In this document: piece by piece, positions 8,179 to 16,734 of the stretch
Numbering within the stretch: the stretch's first letter is position 1
Layout of the letters: every line of letters starts with the position of its first letter
Assembly: GCF_965225875.1 (NCBI RefSeq)
Contig: NZ_CBDDBS010000002.1
Coordinates: forward strand, 434,001 to 498,000
Length of the DNA stretch: 64,000 nucleotides
Direction of reading: 5' to 3'
Origin: Haliscomenobacter sp965225875
Lineage (GTDB): Bacteria > Bacteroidota > Bacteroidia > Chitinophagales > Saprospiraceae
Notes under the pieces: generated by a model
What the model saw: only the letters and a program-made list of their open reading frames with translations
What the model was told of the DNA's origin: nothing
Databases searched by the model: none
Program-made: the position numbers and the translations under genes

Positions 8179-8246
8179 TTTTCAAATATTTAAAATGATA
8201 GTTAGGTAAAATGCTGACTAACCGATTTTTATGTCAATTTCCATGT

Positions 8247-9683
8247 CTAGCTTTCCGGCAACTTATGCATGAAGCGCAGGATGATGAATTCGGCAGGGCG
8301 TACAACGGCCATACCTATTTCCACGATCAAACGCCCTTCCAGAATATCCAGTGCTGACATGGTTTCTCCGAGTCCAACTTTTACAAAGTAAGCTTTTTCA
8401 GGGGTAGAGCCTTGCAAAGCCCCTGCCCGCCATTGTAGCAAAAGGAAGTTTTCAATCATTCCTTTAAGCCGTACCCATGTATTCGCATCATTGGGCTCAA
8501 AAACAAATTGATAAGTGGATTTTTTCACCGATTCCTCTACCATATTGAAAAAACGACGTACCGAGATGTAACGCCATTCATTGTCATTGCCAGCCAGGGT
8601 ACGTGCTCCCCAGACTTTGATGCCTCGACCAACGAACTTCCGGATCACGTTGACGGACAAGCCGTTGCCATCGTCGACATTCAGTGTCTCTTGCTGTTGA
8701 TCGTTGAGATTGACATTGATGCCATCAACGGCTACAACTCCTTCATTAGCAGGAGCTTTCCAAACCCCTCTCGTATTGTCCACTCGAGCATAAATGCCAG
8801 CCATAGCTGGTGATGCCGGCAGATAGATGGACATATTGCGAATCGCCAGATCTGCCTTGGATTTATCCCGGTTATTCAAATCATTGTAGGCTTCTTCCGA
8901 CGCTGGCTGTCCATTATTAAAGCGGCGGATAATGGTACTGTTTTTATTGACTTCGTAATCAGCAGTTGAGCGAATACCTGGGAAATAAACCGCACCATAT
9001 TTGAGTTCACCAACACTCATGCCACCAACAGCACCATCACGAAATTCTTGAATTGCCTCAAGCGTTTGTTGAGTGCGACTAAATCCACGACCTGTTTGAT
9101 GAATATCCATTATGACGAATCTATCCTTTAGGTCTACAGCCTGAAGTAGGGCTTCTTGCATTAGTCCATGGTATTCGCCTACACTCATCCCTTGTCCTTC
9201 TGGAAATACGATTAAGGTTGGTTCGTCAAGTTCTCGGGCTTTAGTCAGTCCTTGTTGAAGTCCTGCTACTGGAAGGGTTTCCCCATAAGGTAGATAAGCT
9301 CCAACAGAAATGATCCAGCAAGGCCCTCCTCCATTGGCGAAATAAATTTGCAAACTATAATACATTACGTGCCTTGAAGGAGAGAGGTTGTTGGCCCAGT
9401 CAAAATCAGCTGTTACGGCTTCCCTGGTTATATTGCCCGCGCCATCTCGTTGATTATCAATGGTGACTACTAGATTTTCTTCAGGTTGTGGTAGGCCAAA
9501 AATATCTACGTACTCTAGATGAGAGGAAATACGTTGTGGTTCCATGAACACATCGCGACCATCCAAACGCGCCTTCTCGGTGTAGCCGATAAATACGGGA
9601 ATAGCGGTCTGCACTGGTGCCACACTAGGTGGAAATTTGGGTATCTCTTCAATATATACCCCTGGTGTTCTGTATACTGCCAT
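8247..9683 (-). CDS. eCIS/phage-type contractile sheath protein
   Basis: A 478-aa sheath subunit. The N-terminus MAVYRTPGVYIEEI is the standard sheath opening, PVFIGYTEKA follows, and the conserved C-terminal domain contains F-V-F-E-P-N-D, L-R-.-.-I-E-N-F-L and a final A-E-F-I-I-L-R-F strand used for subunit interlinking. Only one sheath gene is present, whereas Afp and PVC encode several. A central insertion (about residues 90-330) forms the variable outer domain. It is 20 bp downstream of the unknown 424-aa gene. Sheath contraction provides the force for injection, so this gene confirms a contractile particle. Confidence 0.95.
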   Translation of the reverse strand: MAVYRTPGVYIEEIPKFPPSVAPVQTAIPVFIGYTEKARLDGRDVFMEPQRISSHLEYVDIFGLPQPEENLVVTIDNQRDGAGNITREAVTADFDWANNLSPSRHVMYYSLQIYFANGGGPCWIISVGAYLPYGETLPVAGLQQGLTKARELDEPTLIVFPEGQGMSVGEYHGLMQEALLQAVDLKDRFVIMDIHQTGRGFSRTQQTLEAIQEFRDGAVGGMSVGELKYGAVYFPGIRSTADYEVNKNSTIIRRFNNGQPASEEAYNDLNNRDKSKADLAIRNMSIYLPASPAMAGIYARVDNTRGVWKAPANEGVVAVDGINVNLNDQQQETLNVDDGNGLSVNVIRKFVGRGIKVWGARTLAGNDNEWRYISVRRFFNMVEESVKKSTYQFVFEPNDANTWVRLKGMIENFLLLQWRAGALQGSTPEKAYFVKVGLGETMSALDILEGRLIVEIGMAVVRPAEFIILRFMHKLPES

Positions 9684-9703
9684 GACGAGTGGTTGTTTTT
9701 AAT

Positions 9704-10978
9704 TTAAAGTGAGACAAAGATTTCTGAAAAATATTCTCTTCGGTTCCTATCAAAATGTAGGTTCAGATTATCCGGGCCCGGTAAAAAAGGCGGCGTGGCC
9801 CCCCCATCCAAAACAACCCGTTGAGTGCTTTGAGTGAGGTAGCGAGGTAAGCGGGTTTGCAGCGTTTTTGCCCCCAACGACTGAACAGGTGTAGCCGAAG
9901 GTACTTTGCCTTTAATTTGATATCTCCAGTAAGTAGGCCTGCTGAGGAGGCGAATGTCAAAGACAGCCTGTGGCCGCCAACGATTGGGTTGAAGTGGATC
10001 TTCTGCAATGCGTAGAGCCCCATCATCTTCAAAAAGTTTAAATTCATCAGGTAGTCCTGCGTCATGAACCATTTCAACAAGGCCAAATACATCAGATCCT
10101 GCCACCTCATCGCTTAGCAGAATACGTTGGCTTGGTCCAAAATCTTCTCCATTAACCTGCGTTTCGAGCTGGTACCAATCATTAGGTTGATCACTGAAGT
10201 TGACCTGAAAGGTATCCGGCGGAGTACTAAAAGTTTGATTTATGACCTTTTGCTCTACGTTATCACTCATTCTTACAAGTCTGAAAGTGACATTGTCAAC
10301 AGGTTTGGATTTTTCATCAAAAACAAATTCGAAGTTTTTGGGCAGTACGCGCCGATCCGAAGTATTGGCCCAACGGTAATTGGGTTTACCAGCATTTACT
10401 GGCTCAAAATCACTGTCTGTTGGGTTTATTTTTGTGGCATATTGTAGTTGATTGTTTTGAATCCTGAGTTCTCCCATATCCCAAGTTCGATGTGAATTGG
10501 CCACAAAACCTGGTGGATTATTGGAAAGGGATGGTGCAGATTTCACCTCTCCAGAGGCAATCTGGTTCGTAAAATGGTATTTTGCAGGCCAGGGCAGGTT
10601 CAGTGCATGATTGGTAAAATTATACCAATAGGCATTTCGAACCTTGATCAGGAAGCTAAAAGTAAGCTTGTCTGTTGAAATCGGAAATCGAGGGAAAAAC
10701 CTGTTCCCGATTTTATTTACCTCAATACCAACGACCAAGCCTGTAGGTAGCATACGCCAGCGCAAACGCATAGCGTCGATGAGTTGAGCGGTTTGTCGGG
10801 TTGGTTGCAGGTAAAGATCTTTTTGAATGTCGTATTTTTCAGTCAACAAACTGGCCTGGTCTTCTACAGGATGATCGTAAAATCGCTCCTGCGGTTTTCC
10901 ACTCCACTTCCGGTTATCGAGAAAATAAGCATGGAGGACTCGAAGTTCAAAAAGCCGTCTGAAGACAATGTTTCGCAT
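9704..10978 (-). CDS. Unknown 424-aa eCIS-operon protein
   Basis: A 424-aa protein of unrecognised family. It lacks a signal peptide and transmembrane helices. Residues 1-90 are charged and likely helical (opening RNIVFRRLFELRVLHAYF), and the remainder is rich in aromatic residues, Asn and Pro with alternating hydrophobics, suggesting beta-sandwich domains. It lies between the DUF4255 cap gene (39 bp upstream) and the sheath (20 bp downstream), a tightly coupled position implying a structural or assembly role. Possible roles are a sheath- or cap-associated protein or a surface decoration. None can be shown from sequence. Confidence 0.72.
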   Translation of the reverse strand: MRNIVFRRLFELRVLHAYFLDNRKWSGKPQERFYDHPVEDQASLLTEKYDIQKDLYLQPTRQTAQLIDAMRLRWRMLPTGLVVGIEVNKIGNRFFPRFPISTDKLTFSFLIKVRNAYWYNFTNHALNLPWPAKYHFTNQIASGEVKSAPSLSNNPPGFVANSHRTWDMGELRIQNNQLQYATKINPTDSDFEPVNAGKPNYRWANTSDRRVLPKNFEFVFDEKSKPVDNVTFRLVRMSDNVEQKVINQTFSTPPDTFQVNFSDQPNDWYQLETQVNGEDFGPSQRILLSDEVAGSDVFGLVEMVHDAGLPDEFKLFEDDGALRIAEDPLQPNRWRPQAVFDIRLLSRPTYWRYQIKGKVPSATPVQSLGAKTLQTRLPRYLTQSTQRVVLDGGATPPFLPGPDNLNLHFDRNRREYFSEIFVSL

Positions 10979-11017
10979 AAATTGGATGTTTAGTGCTTGA
11001 TTGTTTTAGGCCAGGAA

Positions 11018-11611
11018 TCATGAGATGTCAGCATTTTCTAATGTATTGATCTCTTCAATCAAGGTGCCTGTGCCGAGAGGACGGCGTGAGTCAAGAGCTA
11101 CTAATCGAGCCTTATACATTACAAATGGCATTTGTCTTCCACCTAGGGAGCCCCACAAGTGGTTGATCTGTTCAAAGGTCATTGTGTACAGGTTGAGACT
11201 CAATTCCAAGTCTTCAAAGTCTATTTCATTACGATCAGGCGTAAAAACTGAAGAACTACTCAGTTTAAATACTCTCCTACCTTGAAGAAAGCGAATAACT
11301 TCTGACAACTGATGCAAGGCTCGATCATAATGGGTGTTGGGCTGATTGCAGGCAAAGAGCAGGTACAAATTCAGATAGATTGGGGGGTTTCGGTATTCTA
11401 CAAAGCCATTACTGTTTTTAATAGCTGCGGGCAAATTTTTGAGCGTACTTTCTTCTTCGATGTTGACTAGAGTAAGCAATACATCACCTTCAAAACCAGC
11501 ACCTGGATCTTCAAGATCTGCCACATTTGCCAGAACTACCGTATTAGGGGTACTGGCTACATTGGCAGCATTCATTTCGGCACTGATGAGTTTGAGGGCA
11601 ATGTCTATCAT
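11018..11611 (-). CDS. DUF4255/Pvc16 N-terminal family tube cap protein
   Basis: A 197-aa protein matching the DUF4255 (Pvc16_N) family, with the opening MIDIALKLISAEMN, a V-L-L-T-L-V-N-I-E-E-E-S strand, P-P-I-Y-L-N-L-Y-L-L-F and the L-.-E-V-I-R-F-L-Q segment. In PVC and Afp particles the Pvc16/Afp16 protein caps the tube and sheath and terminates assembly. Here it is the first structural gene, 113 bp downstream of the response regulator. The 11612-11724 gap is AT-rich with no clear terminator, so it could hold a promoter or be read through from the regulator genes. Confidence 0.9.
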   Translation of the reverse strand: MIDIALKLISAEMNAANVASTPNTVVLANVADLEDPGAGFEGDVLLTLVNIEEESTLKNLPAAIKNSNGFVEYRNPPIYLNLYLLFACNQPNTHYDRALHQLSEVIRFLQGRRVFKLSSSSVFTPDRNEIDFEDLELSLNLYTMTFEQINHLWGSLGGRQMPFVMYKARLVALDSRRPLGTGTLIEEINTLENADIS

Positions 11612-11724
11612 TGTACTGGGAGAATTTCAAAATTTTAATCTTAGTGCAAAGAAGTAACTGAAATTTTATATTGTCAAGTAACTTATTTACAATATCGGGA
11701 TTCCGAAAAATTCCACTCCTGGAT

Positions 11725-12357
11725 TCAGGATATAAATTCTTCCATAAGGATCAAATTATTGCGAAGTGCTTTGGCCACAAGTCCCTGGATGGTATGGCAG
11801 TTCAATTTACCTTTGATGTTTTTAAAGTAGGTTTCCACCGTTTGAGGGGTCAGTTTCAGAACTTGGGCAATCTGTGGGCAACTTTTGTCGCTCGCAGCCA
11901 AACAAAGGATTTGTCGTTCACGTGTATTGAGGTCTACCTTTTCGTAGGGAGCCAGAGCCTCCACAATAACCCTGCGGACCTCATTGGACATGCAGATTTT
12001 TCCTTCTTTTACCTCCCCAATCACTTCACGAATGTACTCCATGGAGTGAGCAATATCTTCTTTGAGCAAGTACCCATCGGCTCCTATCCGAAAAGCCCTC
12101 AATACGTACTCAGGGTAGCCACTCAACACAATAGTGCGCAATCGGGGAAAACGATCTTTGATGAGTTGAAGAGCTTCCAGGCCTGCTTCTTTGTTTTTCC
12201 CAATTTCTATGTCCAAAAGAGCAAGTTTAGGTTGGTAAATACGTATATGTTCACTCAATTGGTCATAATTACGCCAACCTTTTGCGATAATTTTGTATTC
12301 CTGGAAAACGGCTTCCAACTGGAAGAAATAATCACTGTCTTCAAAAAAGATTACCAT
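11725..12357 (-). CDS. NarL/FixJ-type response regulator heading the eCIS operon
   Basis: A 210-aa regulator with an N-terminal receiver (residues 1-120; phospho-acceptor D49 in LALLDIEIG, followed by the switch region V-L-S-G and G-Y-L-L-K-E) and a C-terminal LuxR-type helix-turn-helix (about residues 147-205; LNTRERQILCLAA then SCPQIAQVLKL and TVETYFKNI). The N-terminal acidic pocket has E6 and D7. It starts 11 bp after the stop of a histidine kinase-like gene, so the two form a cognate pair. As the eCIS genes follow on the same strand after 113 bp, it is the obvious candidate activator of the injection system, though no operator can be pointed to. Confidence 0.87.
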   Translation of the reverse strand: MVIFFEDSDYFFQLEAVFQEYKIIAKGWRNYDQLSEHIRIYQPKLALLDIEIGKNKEAGLEALQLIKDRFPRLRTIVLSGYPEYVLRAFRIGADGYLLKEDIAHSMEYIREVIGEVKEGKICMSNEVRRVIVEALAPYEKVDLNTRERQILCLAASDKSCPQIAQVLKLTPQTVETYFKNIKGKLNCHTIQGLVAKALRNNLILMEEFIS

Positions 12358-12368
12358 ATTTTTAGAAT

Positions 12369-13184
12369 CTAAGGGTTTAGAGGAAAACTAAGTGTTATCG
12401 TGGTACCTGTATTGCAACAGGAGTATATCTCCAATTGGCCTTTGATCTCTAAAGTTTTACGGTACAGTTCCACTATTCCGCATCTTCGGTAGGAATCAAG
12501 CTGTTCTAGAAAAGTTGCAAATGTATCGCTTCGAAGATTAAGTACATCTTTGGATAAGCCTAGTTGATGGGGTATACCTACCCCGTTGTCTTCAACACAA
12601 AGTATTACTCGATCATTAGTCGGCGTGTACATAGCTCGAATGCTAGCATAAGTAAATTCTGAGTGCTTTCGAATATTATTCAAACATTCTCTTAGAAAAA
12701 AAAGTAGTTCGTATTTTTGCTCGTAGGTAAGGATTATATCATTGAGCATTTCGGGTATATCCCAATGAAAATATTTCTCTTCTGCCTCAGAATGTAAGTA
12801 TCTACTAAATCGGAAAGCGGTTTCGTGTAAGAGCTTAAATAAATTATTAGAATTTTTATCAATAAAAGTCTGCCCCAATTCACATGTATGCAATAATTCC
12901 AATAAGCGCTCTCGAATGGATGGATCGCAAGCAATTGTCAGAACGCCATGTATTTCTGCTTTAATGACCTCATGCAGCATATTTTCATACAGTCGAAGTT
13001 GGAGCGAATGATCATTTAGCCTCTCTTTCAACTGTGGAATAGGCTTTTCTATTTTTAGCTGATTTTGAAGTGAACTGTTGTCATGAAGTTCCCCAATAAC
13101 TATATCATTGGATAGTTTTTCATTTACAGCTTTCAGGGTTTCCGAAGGCAAGGGATAGCCTTCAGCTAGGTGCACGTTAAACAT
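12369..13184 (-). CDS. Soluble NarX/LiaS-like histidine kinase heading the eCIS operon
   Basis: A 271-aa protein with a C-terminal HATPase domain: N-box ECLNNIRKHS (E166, N170), G1 box EDNGVGI (D199), and a weak G2 region, the usual GLG-L-..M replaced by CGIVELYRK. A HisKA_3-like helix before it retains a histidine, H79 in IKAEIHG. There is no transmembrane helix and no recognisable sensor domain in residues 1-60, so signals must come from the cytoplasm or a partner. It is 11 bp upstream of the response regulator. A phosphatase-only or low-activity kinase is possible given the degenerate G2 box. The 205-bp AT-rich stretch upstream (13185-13389) presumably holds its promoter; none is clear. 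Confidence 0.78.
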   Translation of the reverse strand: MFNVHLAEGYPLPSETLKAVNEKLSNDIVIGELHDNSSLQNQLKIEKPIPQLKERLNDHSLQLRLYENMLHEVIKAEIHGVLTIACDPSIRERLLELLHTCELGQTFIDKNSNNLFKLLHETAFRFSRYLHSEAEEKYFHWDIPEMLNDIILTYEQKYELLFFLRECLNNIRKHSEFTYASIRAMYTPTNDRVILCVEDNGVGIPHQLGLSKDVLNLRSDTFATFLEQLDSYRRCGIVELYRKTLEIKGQLEIYSCCNTGTTITLSFPLNP

Positions 13185-13389
13185 TTCACTGGAATTAGTT
13201 GGTTAAATAATCACCAATCAACTCAAATAGAGTCATTCGAGATTACTTTTTAGTTTTAGCGTGTATATTTAAATAGAGCAGTATTAGATACAGAGTTCGG
13301 TCCAAAAGTGAAGTAGTCAAATAATTTTACCGTAATAATTTTCATTTTTTCAAATATCCAAATAATTTTCATAAAACACAATAGTTAGC

Positions 13390-14436
13390 TCATAAAATCT
13401 CCACAATCCTCCCCACCCCCTCTTCTAGCGGCGCTACCACCGGCACCCCCAATTTCCCCTCATACTCCTTCCGATACGCCTCAATTTCCTCCCCCGTTGC
13501 CCCCTGCGTATTCAATGCCACTGCAACCACCTCAGAACCATACGCGTTGATCAACGCAATCTCACTCTCCACCGAAGGAATCCTCCCCCACTCCGGCAAA
13601 TCATCATAAAACTCCCGCTTTATCGGCACTACCAGCACCACTTTTTTGGCGTTGCCGGAAATCAAAAACTCCGGCCCACACGGCCCACTTGGATTGCGCA
13701 GAGCCGACTGCCCTTCCAGGAAAATGATGTCCGCCTGGGTTTCCTCCCAACAAGACACGATGGCGTGCTCCAGCTCCCCTGAGATAAAATCATTGAGCGT
13801 AGAATCAAAAATAAAACCGTACTCTCCACCTTGCATCCAACCCGTTTGCCCGGTGTAGATCATGTGGGCATTTTTGCCTACCGCCCGGCAAGCATCGCGC
13901 AAAAAACGGGCGGTGGTGCGTTTGCCGGTGGCACAATCCATGCCCATTACAGCCACGATTGGCGCGGTAACTTGATAAATTTTTCCTTCCCAAAAATGTA
14001 ATTCAGCGCGGCGCTTGGGCTTGCGCACATCGATCAGCATGGCTGCATTGGCTTGGGAAAGTTTTAGAATGTCTGGCCTTTCGCTCAAAAAATCATGCAA
14101 GCCATTCACAATCGAAATGCCGTGCATCAAAGCCTCGCGAATTTCGTCAAGGATACTCGGAGGCAATACACCACCTATCGTCGCTACCCCAACAATACAA
14201 AAATCAGGTAGTACACTTACCTTTTGTAGCGCTTCGTCAATTGTGGCATATACCGGTATATTACAGGGGCGGCCATCCATTACTTCTCCTGCATCTTTGC
14301 CCGCGTGATTGGTGTCAATTACGGCCAAAATTTCAAAGCGTTCACTGCCCCGCAACAGTCCATGCGTGGTTTTAGCATTGATTTCATTCAACATTCCTCC
14401 AGATAGTACAATTGCGGTGCCCGTCGCCATATGCAT
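13390..14436 (-). CDS. DUF1611-family P-loop protein (DgcN-like)
   Basis: A 348-aa protein of the DUF1611 family: an N-terminal Rossmann-like domain (1-130) and a C-terminal P-loop domain whose Walker A reads GMDCATGKRT at 165-174 (K172). Characterised relatives (DgcN) act with the epimerase-like DgcA in acetylation-dependent metabolism of D-glutamate or related amino acids. No epimerase gene neighbours it here, unlike most DUF1611 genes, so the substrate is unclear. A second ATG two codons in (14430) is an equally good start. The gene is GC-richer than the eCIS block next to it and lies 57 bp downstream of a DUF2490 gene on the same strand. Confidence 0.85.
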   Translation of the reverse strand: MHMATGTAIVLSGGMLNEINAKTTHGLLRGSERFEILAVIDTNHAGKDAGEVMDGRPCNIPVYATIDEALQKVSVLPDFCIVGVATIGGVLPPSILDEIREALMHGISIVNGLHDFLSERPDILKLSQANAAMLIDVRKPKRRAELHFWEGKIYQVTAPIVAVMGMDCATGKRTTARFLRDACRAVGKNAHMIYTGQTGWMQGGEYGFIFDSTLNDFISGELEHAIVSCWEETQADIIFLEGQSALRNPSGPCGPEFLISGNAKKVVLVVPIKREFYDDLPEWGRIPSVESEIALINAYGSEVVAVALNTQGATGEEIEAYRKEYEGKLGVPVVAPLEEGVGRIVEIL

Positions 14437-14493
14437 CTTATTTTCGGGCTAAAATAATCCTTTGTGCGCAGCTTGTATATGTAATCTTGTTTT

Positions 14494-15219
14494 TTAATTC
14501 ATCGAATCGGGTCGGGTGGTTCGTTTTGCTTGTTGCCACTGCAGTTCAAAAAGAAAAGAGATTTGAAAAAAATTGCGCCCGGTTTCATCGTTGATGCGGT
14601 AATCGAACTGATTCATCCAACCCGATTGAAGGGTAAAAAGGGGAGAAAATTCGTAGCCTATCCCGGCAAAAAAGCGGTTGCGTTCAAAATAGGGTGCCCG
14701 ATCCGTCAGGAATAACTCATCTGAAGCAGTCAGGAAAAAAACACCGGGCTCTACTTTTGGGGCATTGAGCGGCATCAAGGTATTGAAGCGGTAACGAAAC
14801 CGGTTGCGAAAACCATTGCTCGTCCAGCGTTGTTCAGCGCGGTAACGGTGTTCAAAGCGGATCCGATTGAGGTATTGGTACATCTGCAATTGCAGCCAGG
14901 TCCTGATTTCGTTGTTGGCTTTGGGGGTGACAAAATCGCCGCCTTCCTGGTAGGTATCGTAACGCCCAAAGCCGGTAGTCAGACTGAAGGTCTTGCTCAA
15001 ATCGTAAGTCACTCCCCCCTTGATTTCGTAGTAGTGGAAATGATCGTACCAGCGCAGACTGCGCAATTGAGGCTCTACAAAAATAGTCCAGCGTTCGCCG
15101 ATGTCAGCTTTAACATTGAGCACGTTCCAGGTACCTAATCGATCCAGGTCACTTTCCTGGGCAAAACCCTGCTGCCACAGGAAAGGGAGAAGCAAACAAA
15201 CATAAATCCATTTTTTCAT
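14494..15219 (-). CDS. DUF2490-family outer membrane beta-barrel protein
   Basis: The start is set at the ATG giving MKKWIYVCLLLPFLWQQGFAQ, a clear signal peptide; the frame stays open upstream but that part has no export signal and runs over an intergenic palindrome. The mature protein, about 220 aa, has alternating aromatic beta strands such as RWTIFVEPQLRSLRWYDHFHYYE and ends with a strand FFQISFLFELQW. That matches DUF2490, a Bacteroidota/proteobacterial family of small barrels of unknown function. It lies on the same strand as, and 57 bp upstream of, the DUF1611 gene, so co-transcription is possible but nothing links their functions. Confidence 0.82.
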   Translation of the reverse strand: MKKWIYVCLLLPFLWQQGFAQESDLDRLGTWNVLNVKADIGERWTIFVEPQLRSLRWYDHFHYYEIKGGVTYDLSKTFSLTTGFGRYDTYQEGGDFVTPKANNEIRTWLQLQMYQYLNRIRFEHRYRAEQRWTSNGFRNRFRYRFNTLMPLNAPKVEPGVFFLTASDELFLTDRAPYFERNRFFAGIGYEFSPLFTLQSGWMNQFDYRINDETGRNFFQISFLFELQWQQAKRTTRPDSMN

Positions 15220-15274
15220 ACCGTCTATCTTCAAGAATCCTTTGAGGGCCCAACAAAATCGAGGGCAACGCACC

Positions 15275-15302
15275 GTAGAGACGCACGGCCGTGCGTCTCT
15301 AC
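15275..15302. repeat. Perfect 28-bp palindrome in divergent intergenic region
   Basis: The 14-bp half-site GTAGAGACGCACGG is followed directly by its exact reverse complement, with no spacer. It lies between the DUF2490 gene (minus) and the lactate monooxygenase-like gene (plus). It may be a dispersed palindromic repeat or a dyad operator; a loop-less palindrome makes a poor RNA terminator. Confidence 0.85.
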
Positions 15303-15459
15303 AATCCGGAATCATCCATATTTTTTGCATAAACCGATTTTGTAGCACAGCCGAATCATCTCCAATATACGCAGGTCAGCACAAAAAGTTCGTTCCAAAA
15401 CCACACCAAACGCCCAGGTTTTTCTACTTTAGAGCTTTACCGTTTAACCAAGCTCTACC

Positions 15460-16734
15460 ATGCACAAAGCCATCGATTGGCAATCCAAAATCTACATCAA
15501 TGGATTTGCCGGAAAAAAAGATACCATCAACCCCGACTGGAACAAACTGGAAACTGCGGCCATCCAAAAAATGAGCCCCCAGGCAGCTGGGTACATTGTG
15601 GGTGGTGCTGGCAATCAGGACACGGTAGTGAGCAATCGTTCCGGCTTTGGGCAATGGAAAATTGTACCCCGGATGTTGCGCAATGTGGAGCAAGGCGACA
15701 CTTCAACGGAGTTATTTGGACAAAAAACACCATCCCCCTTTTGGCTTTGCCCAATTGGGGTTTTGGAAATGGTGCATCCCGAGGCCGATCTGGCCGTAGC
15801 ACGGGCCGCCGCTGAACTGGGCATTCCCTACGTTTTTTCCAATCAGGCCTCCGTACCCATGGAAACCTGTGCTGAAGCAATGGGCTCTAGCCCCCGCTTT
15901 TTTCAATTGTATTGGTCCAAAAATCGGGACCTCGTGGCCAGTTTTGTCCAACGAGCTGAGGCTTGTGGTTGCAGTGGCATCGTGCTTACGCTGGATACGA
16001 CCCTACTCGGTTGGCGCACCATGGATTTAGAATTGGCCTATCTGCCTTTTTTGGAAGGGAAAGGTATTGCCCAGTATACTTCCGATCCGGTGTTTCAAAA
16101 AATGTTGGATGAAAAGCTGCAAAATCCGGGGGCAGCACCAGCTAGACCTCCCCTTTCTTTGGACTTGATCAAGGGCTTGGTCAGCAGTGTGAGTCGATAT
16201 CCCGGCAAAGGGTTCTTACGCAAATTGCGTTCAGGTCGTCCCATGGCTGCCGTGCAACTTTTTGTCCAAACTTATTCCAATCCAGCCATCACCTGGGAGG
16301 ATCTGGCCTTCCTGCGCGAGCACACAAAGCTCCCCATCTTACTTAAAGGCATCTTACACCCGGATGATGCCCGCAAAGCACTGGATTATGGGATGGATGG
16401 CATCGTAGTGTCCAATCACGGAGGTCGGCAAGTAGATGGTTCCATCAGCGCCATTGAGGCGTTACCAGGGATTGTAGCGGCTGTCAACAAACAAGTGCCC
16501 ATAATCCTTGACAGTGGTATTCGCGGCGGGGCGGATGTGTTCAAGGCATTGGCGTTGGGTGCTAATGCGGTTGGTTTGGGTCGGCCTTATGTGTATGGAC
16601 TTACCTTGGGTGGGCAACAGGGCGTATATCAGGTGTTGCGGCATTTGATGTCCGATTTTGAGTTGACCATGCGTTTGGCGGGGTGCCGGAAAATTGGAGA
16701 GATCAATCGGGAATGTTTAACACCTAATGCATAA
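15460..16734 (+). CDS. FMN-dependent alpha-hydroxy acid oxidase, lactate 2-monooxygenase-like
   Basis: A 424-aa TIM-barrel flavoenzyme. The family active site SNHGGRQVDG is at 318-327, with H320 the expected catalytic base and R323 the substrate-carboxylate ligand; the FMN phosphate-binding DSGIRGG segment follows. An N-terminal G-F-G-Q-W-K-I-V-P-R-M-L-R and the S-P-F-W-L-C-P-I-G-V segment, plus the insertion with Y-L-P-F-L-.-G-.-G-I-A-Q-Y-T-S-D-P-V-F, point to the lactate 2-monooxygenase subgroup, which converts L-lactate to acetate and CO2, rather than the LldD dehydrogenase. No signal peptide. The stop overlaps the start of the following DUF2809 gene by 8 bp. Confidence 0.88.
   Translation: MHKAIDWQSKIYINGFAGKKDTINPDWNKLETAAIQKMSPQAAGYIVGGAGNQDTVVSNRSGFGQWKIVPRMLRNVEQGDTSTELFGQKTPSPFWLCPIGVLEMVHPEADLAVARAAAELGIPYVFSNQASVPMETCAEAMGSSPRFFQLYWSKNRDLVASFVQRAEACGCSGIVLTLDTTLLGWRTMDLELAYLPFLEGKGIAQYTSDPVFQKMLDEKLQNPGAAPARPPLSLDLIKGLVSSVSRYPGKGFLRKLRSGRPMAAVQLFVQTYSNPAITWEDLAFLREHTKLPILLKGILHPDDARKALDYGMDGIVVSNHGGRQVDGSISAIEALPGIVAAVNKQVPIILDSGIRGGADVFKALALGANAVGLGRPYVYGLTLGGQQGVYQVLRHLMSDFELTMRLAGCRKIGEINRECLTPNA

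Noticed and set aside
64..11611. Contractile-tailed prophage
   Set aside because: Tail-like genes are present, but there is no terminase, portal, capsid, lysis or integrase gene in view. The DUF5908, DUF4255 and Afp7-like proteins are eCIS markers.
11671..12372. 233-codon plus-strand frame
   Set aside because: It lies antisense to the response regulator, whose receiver and HTH motifs are unmistakable.
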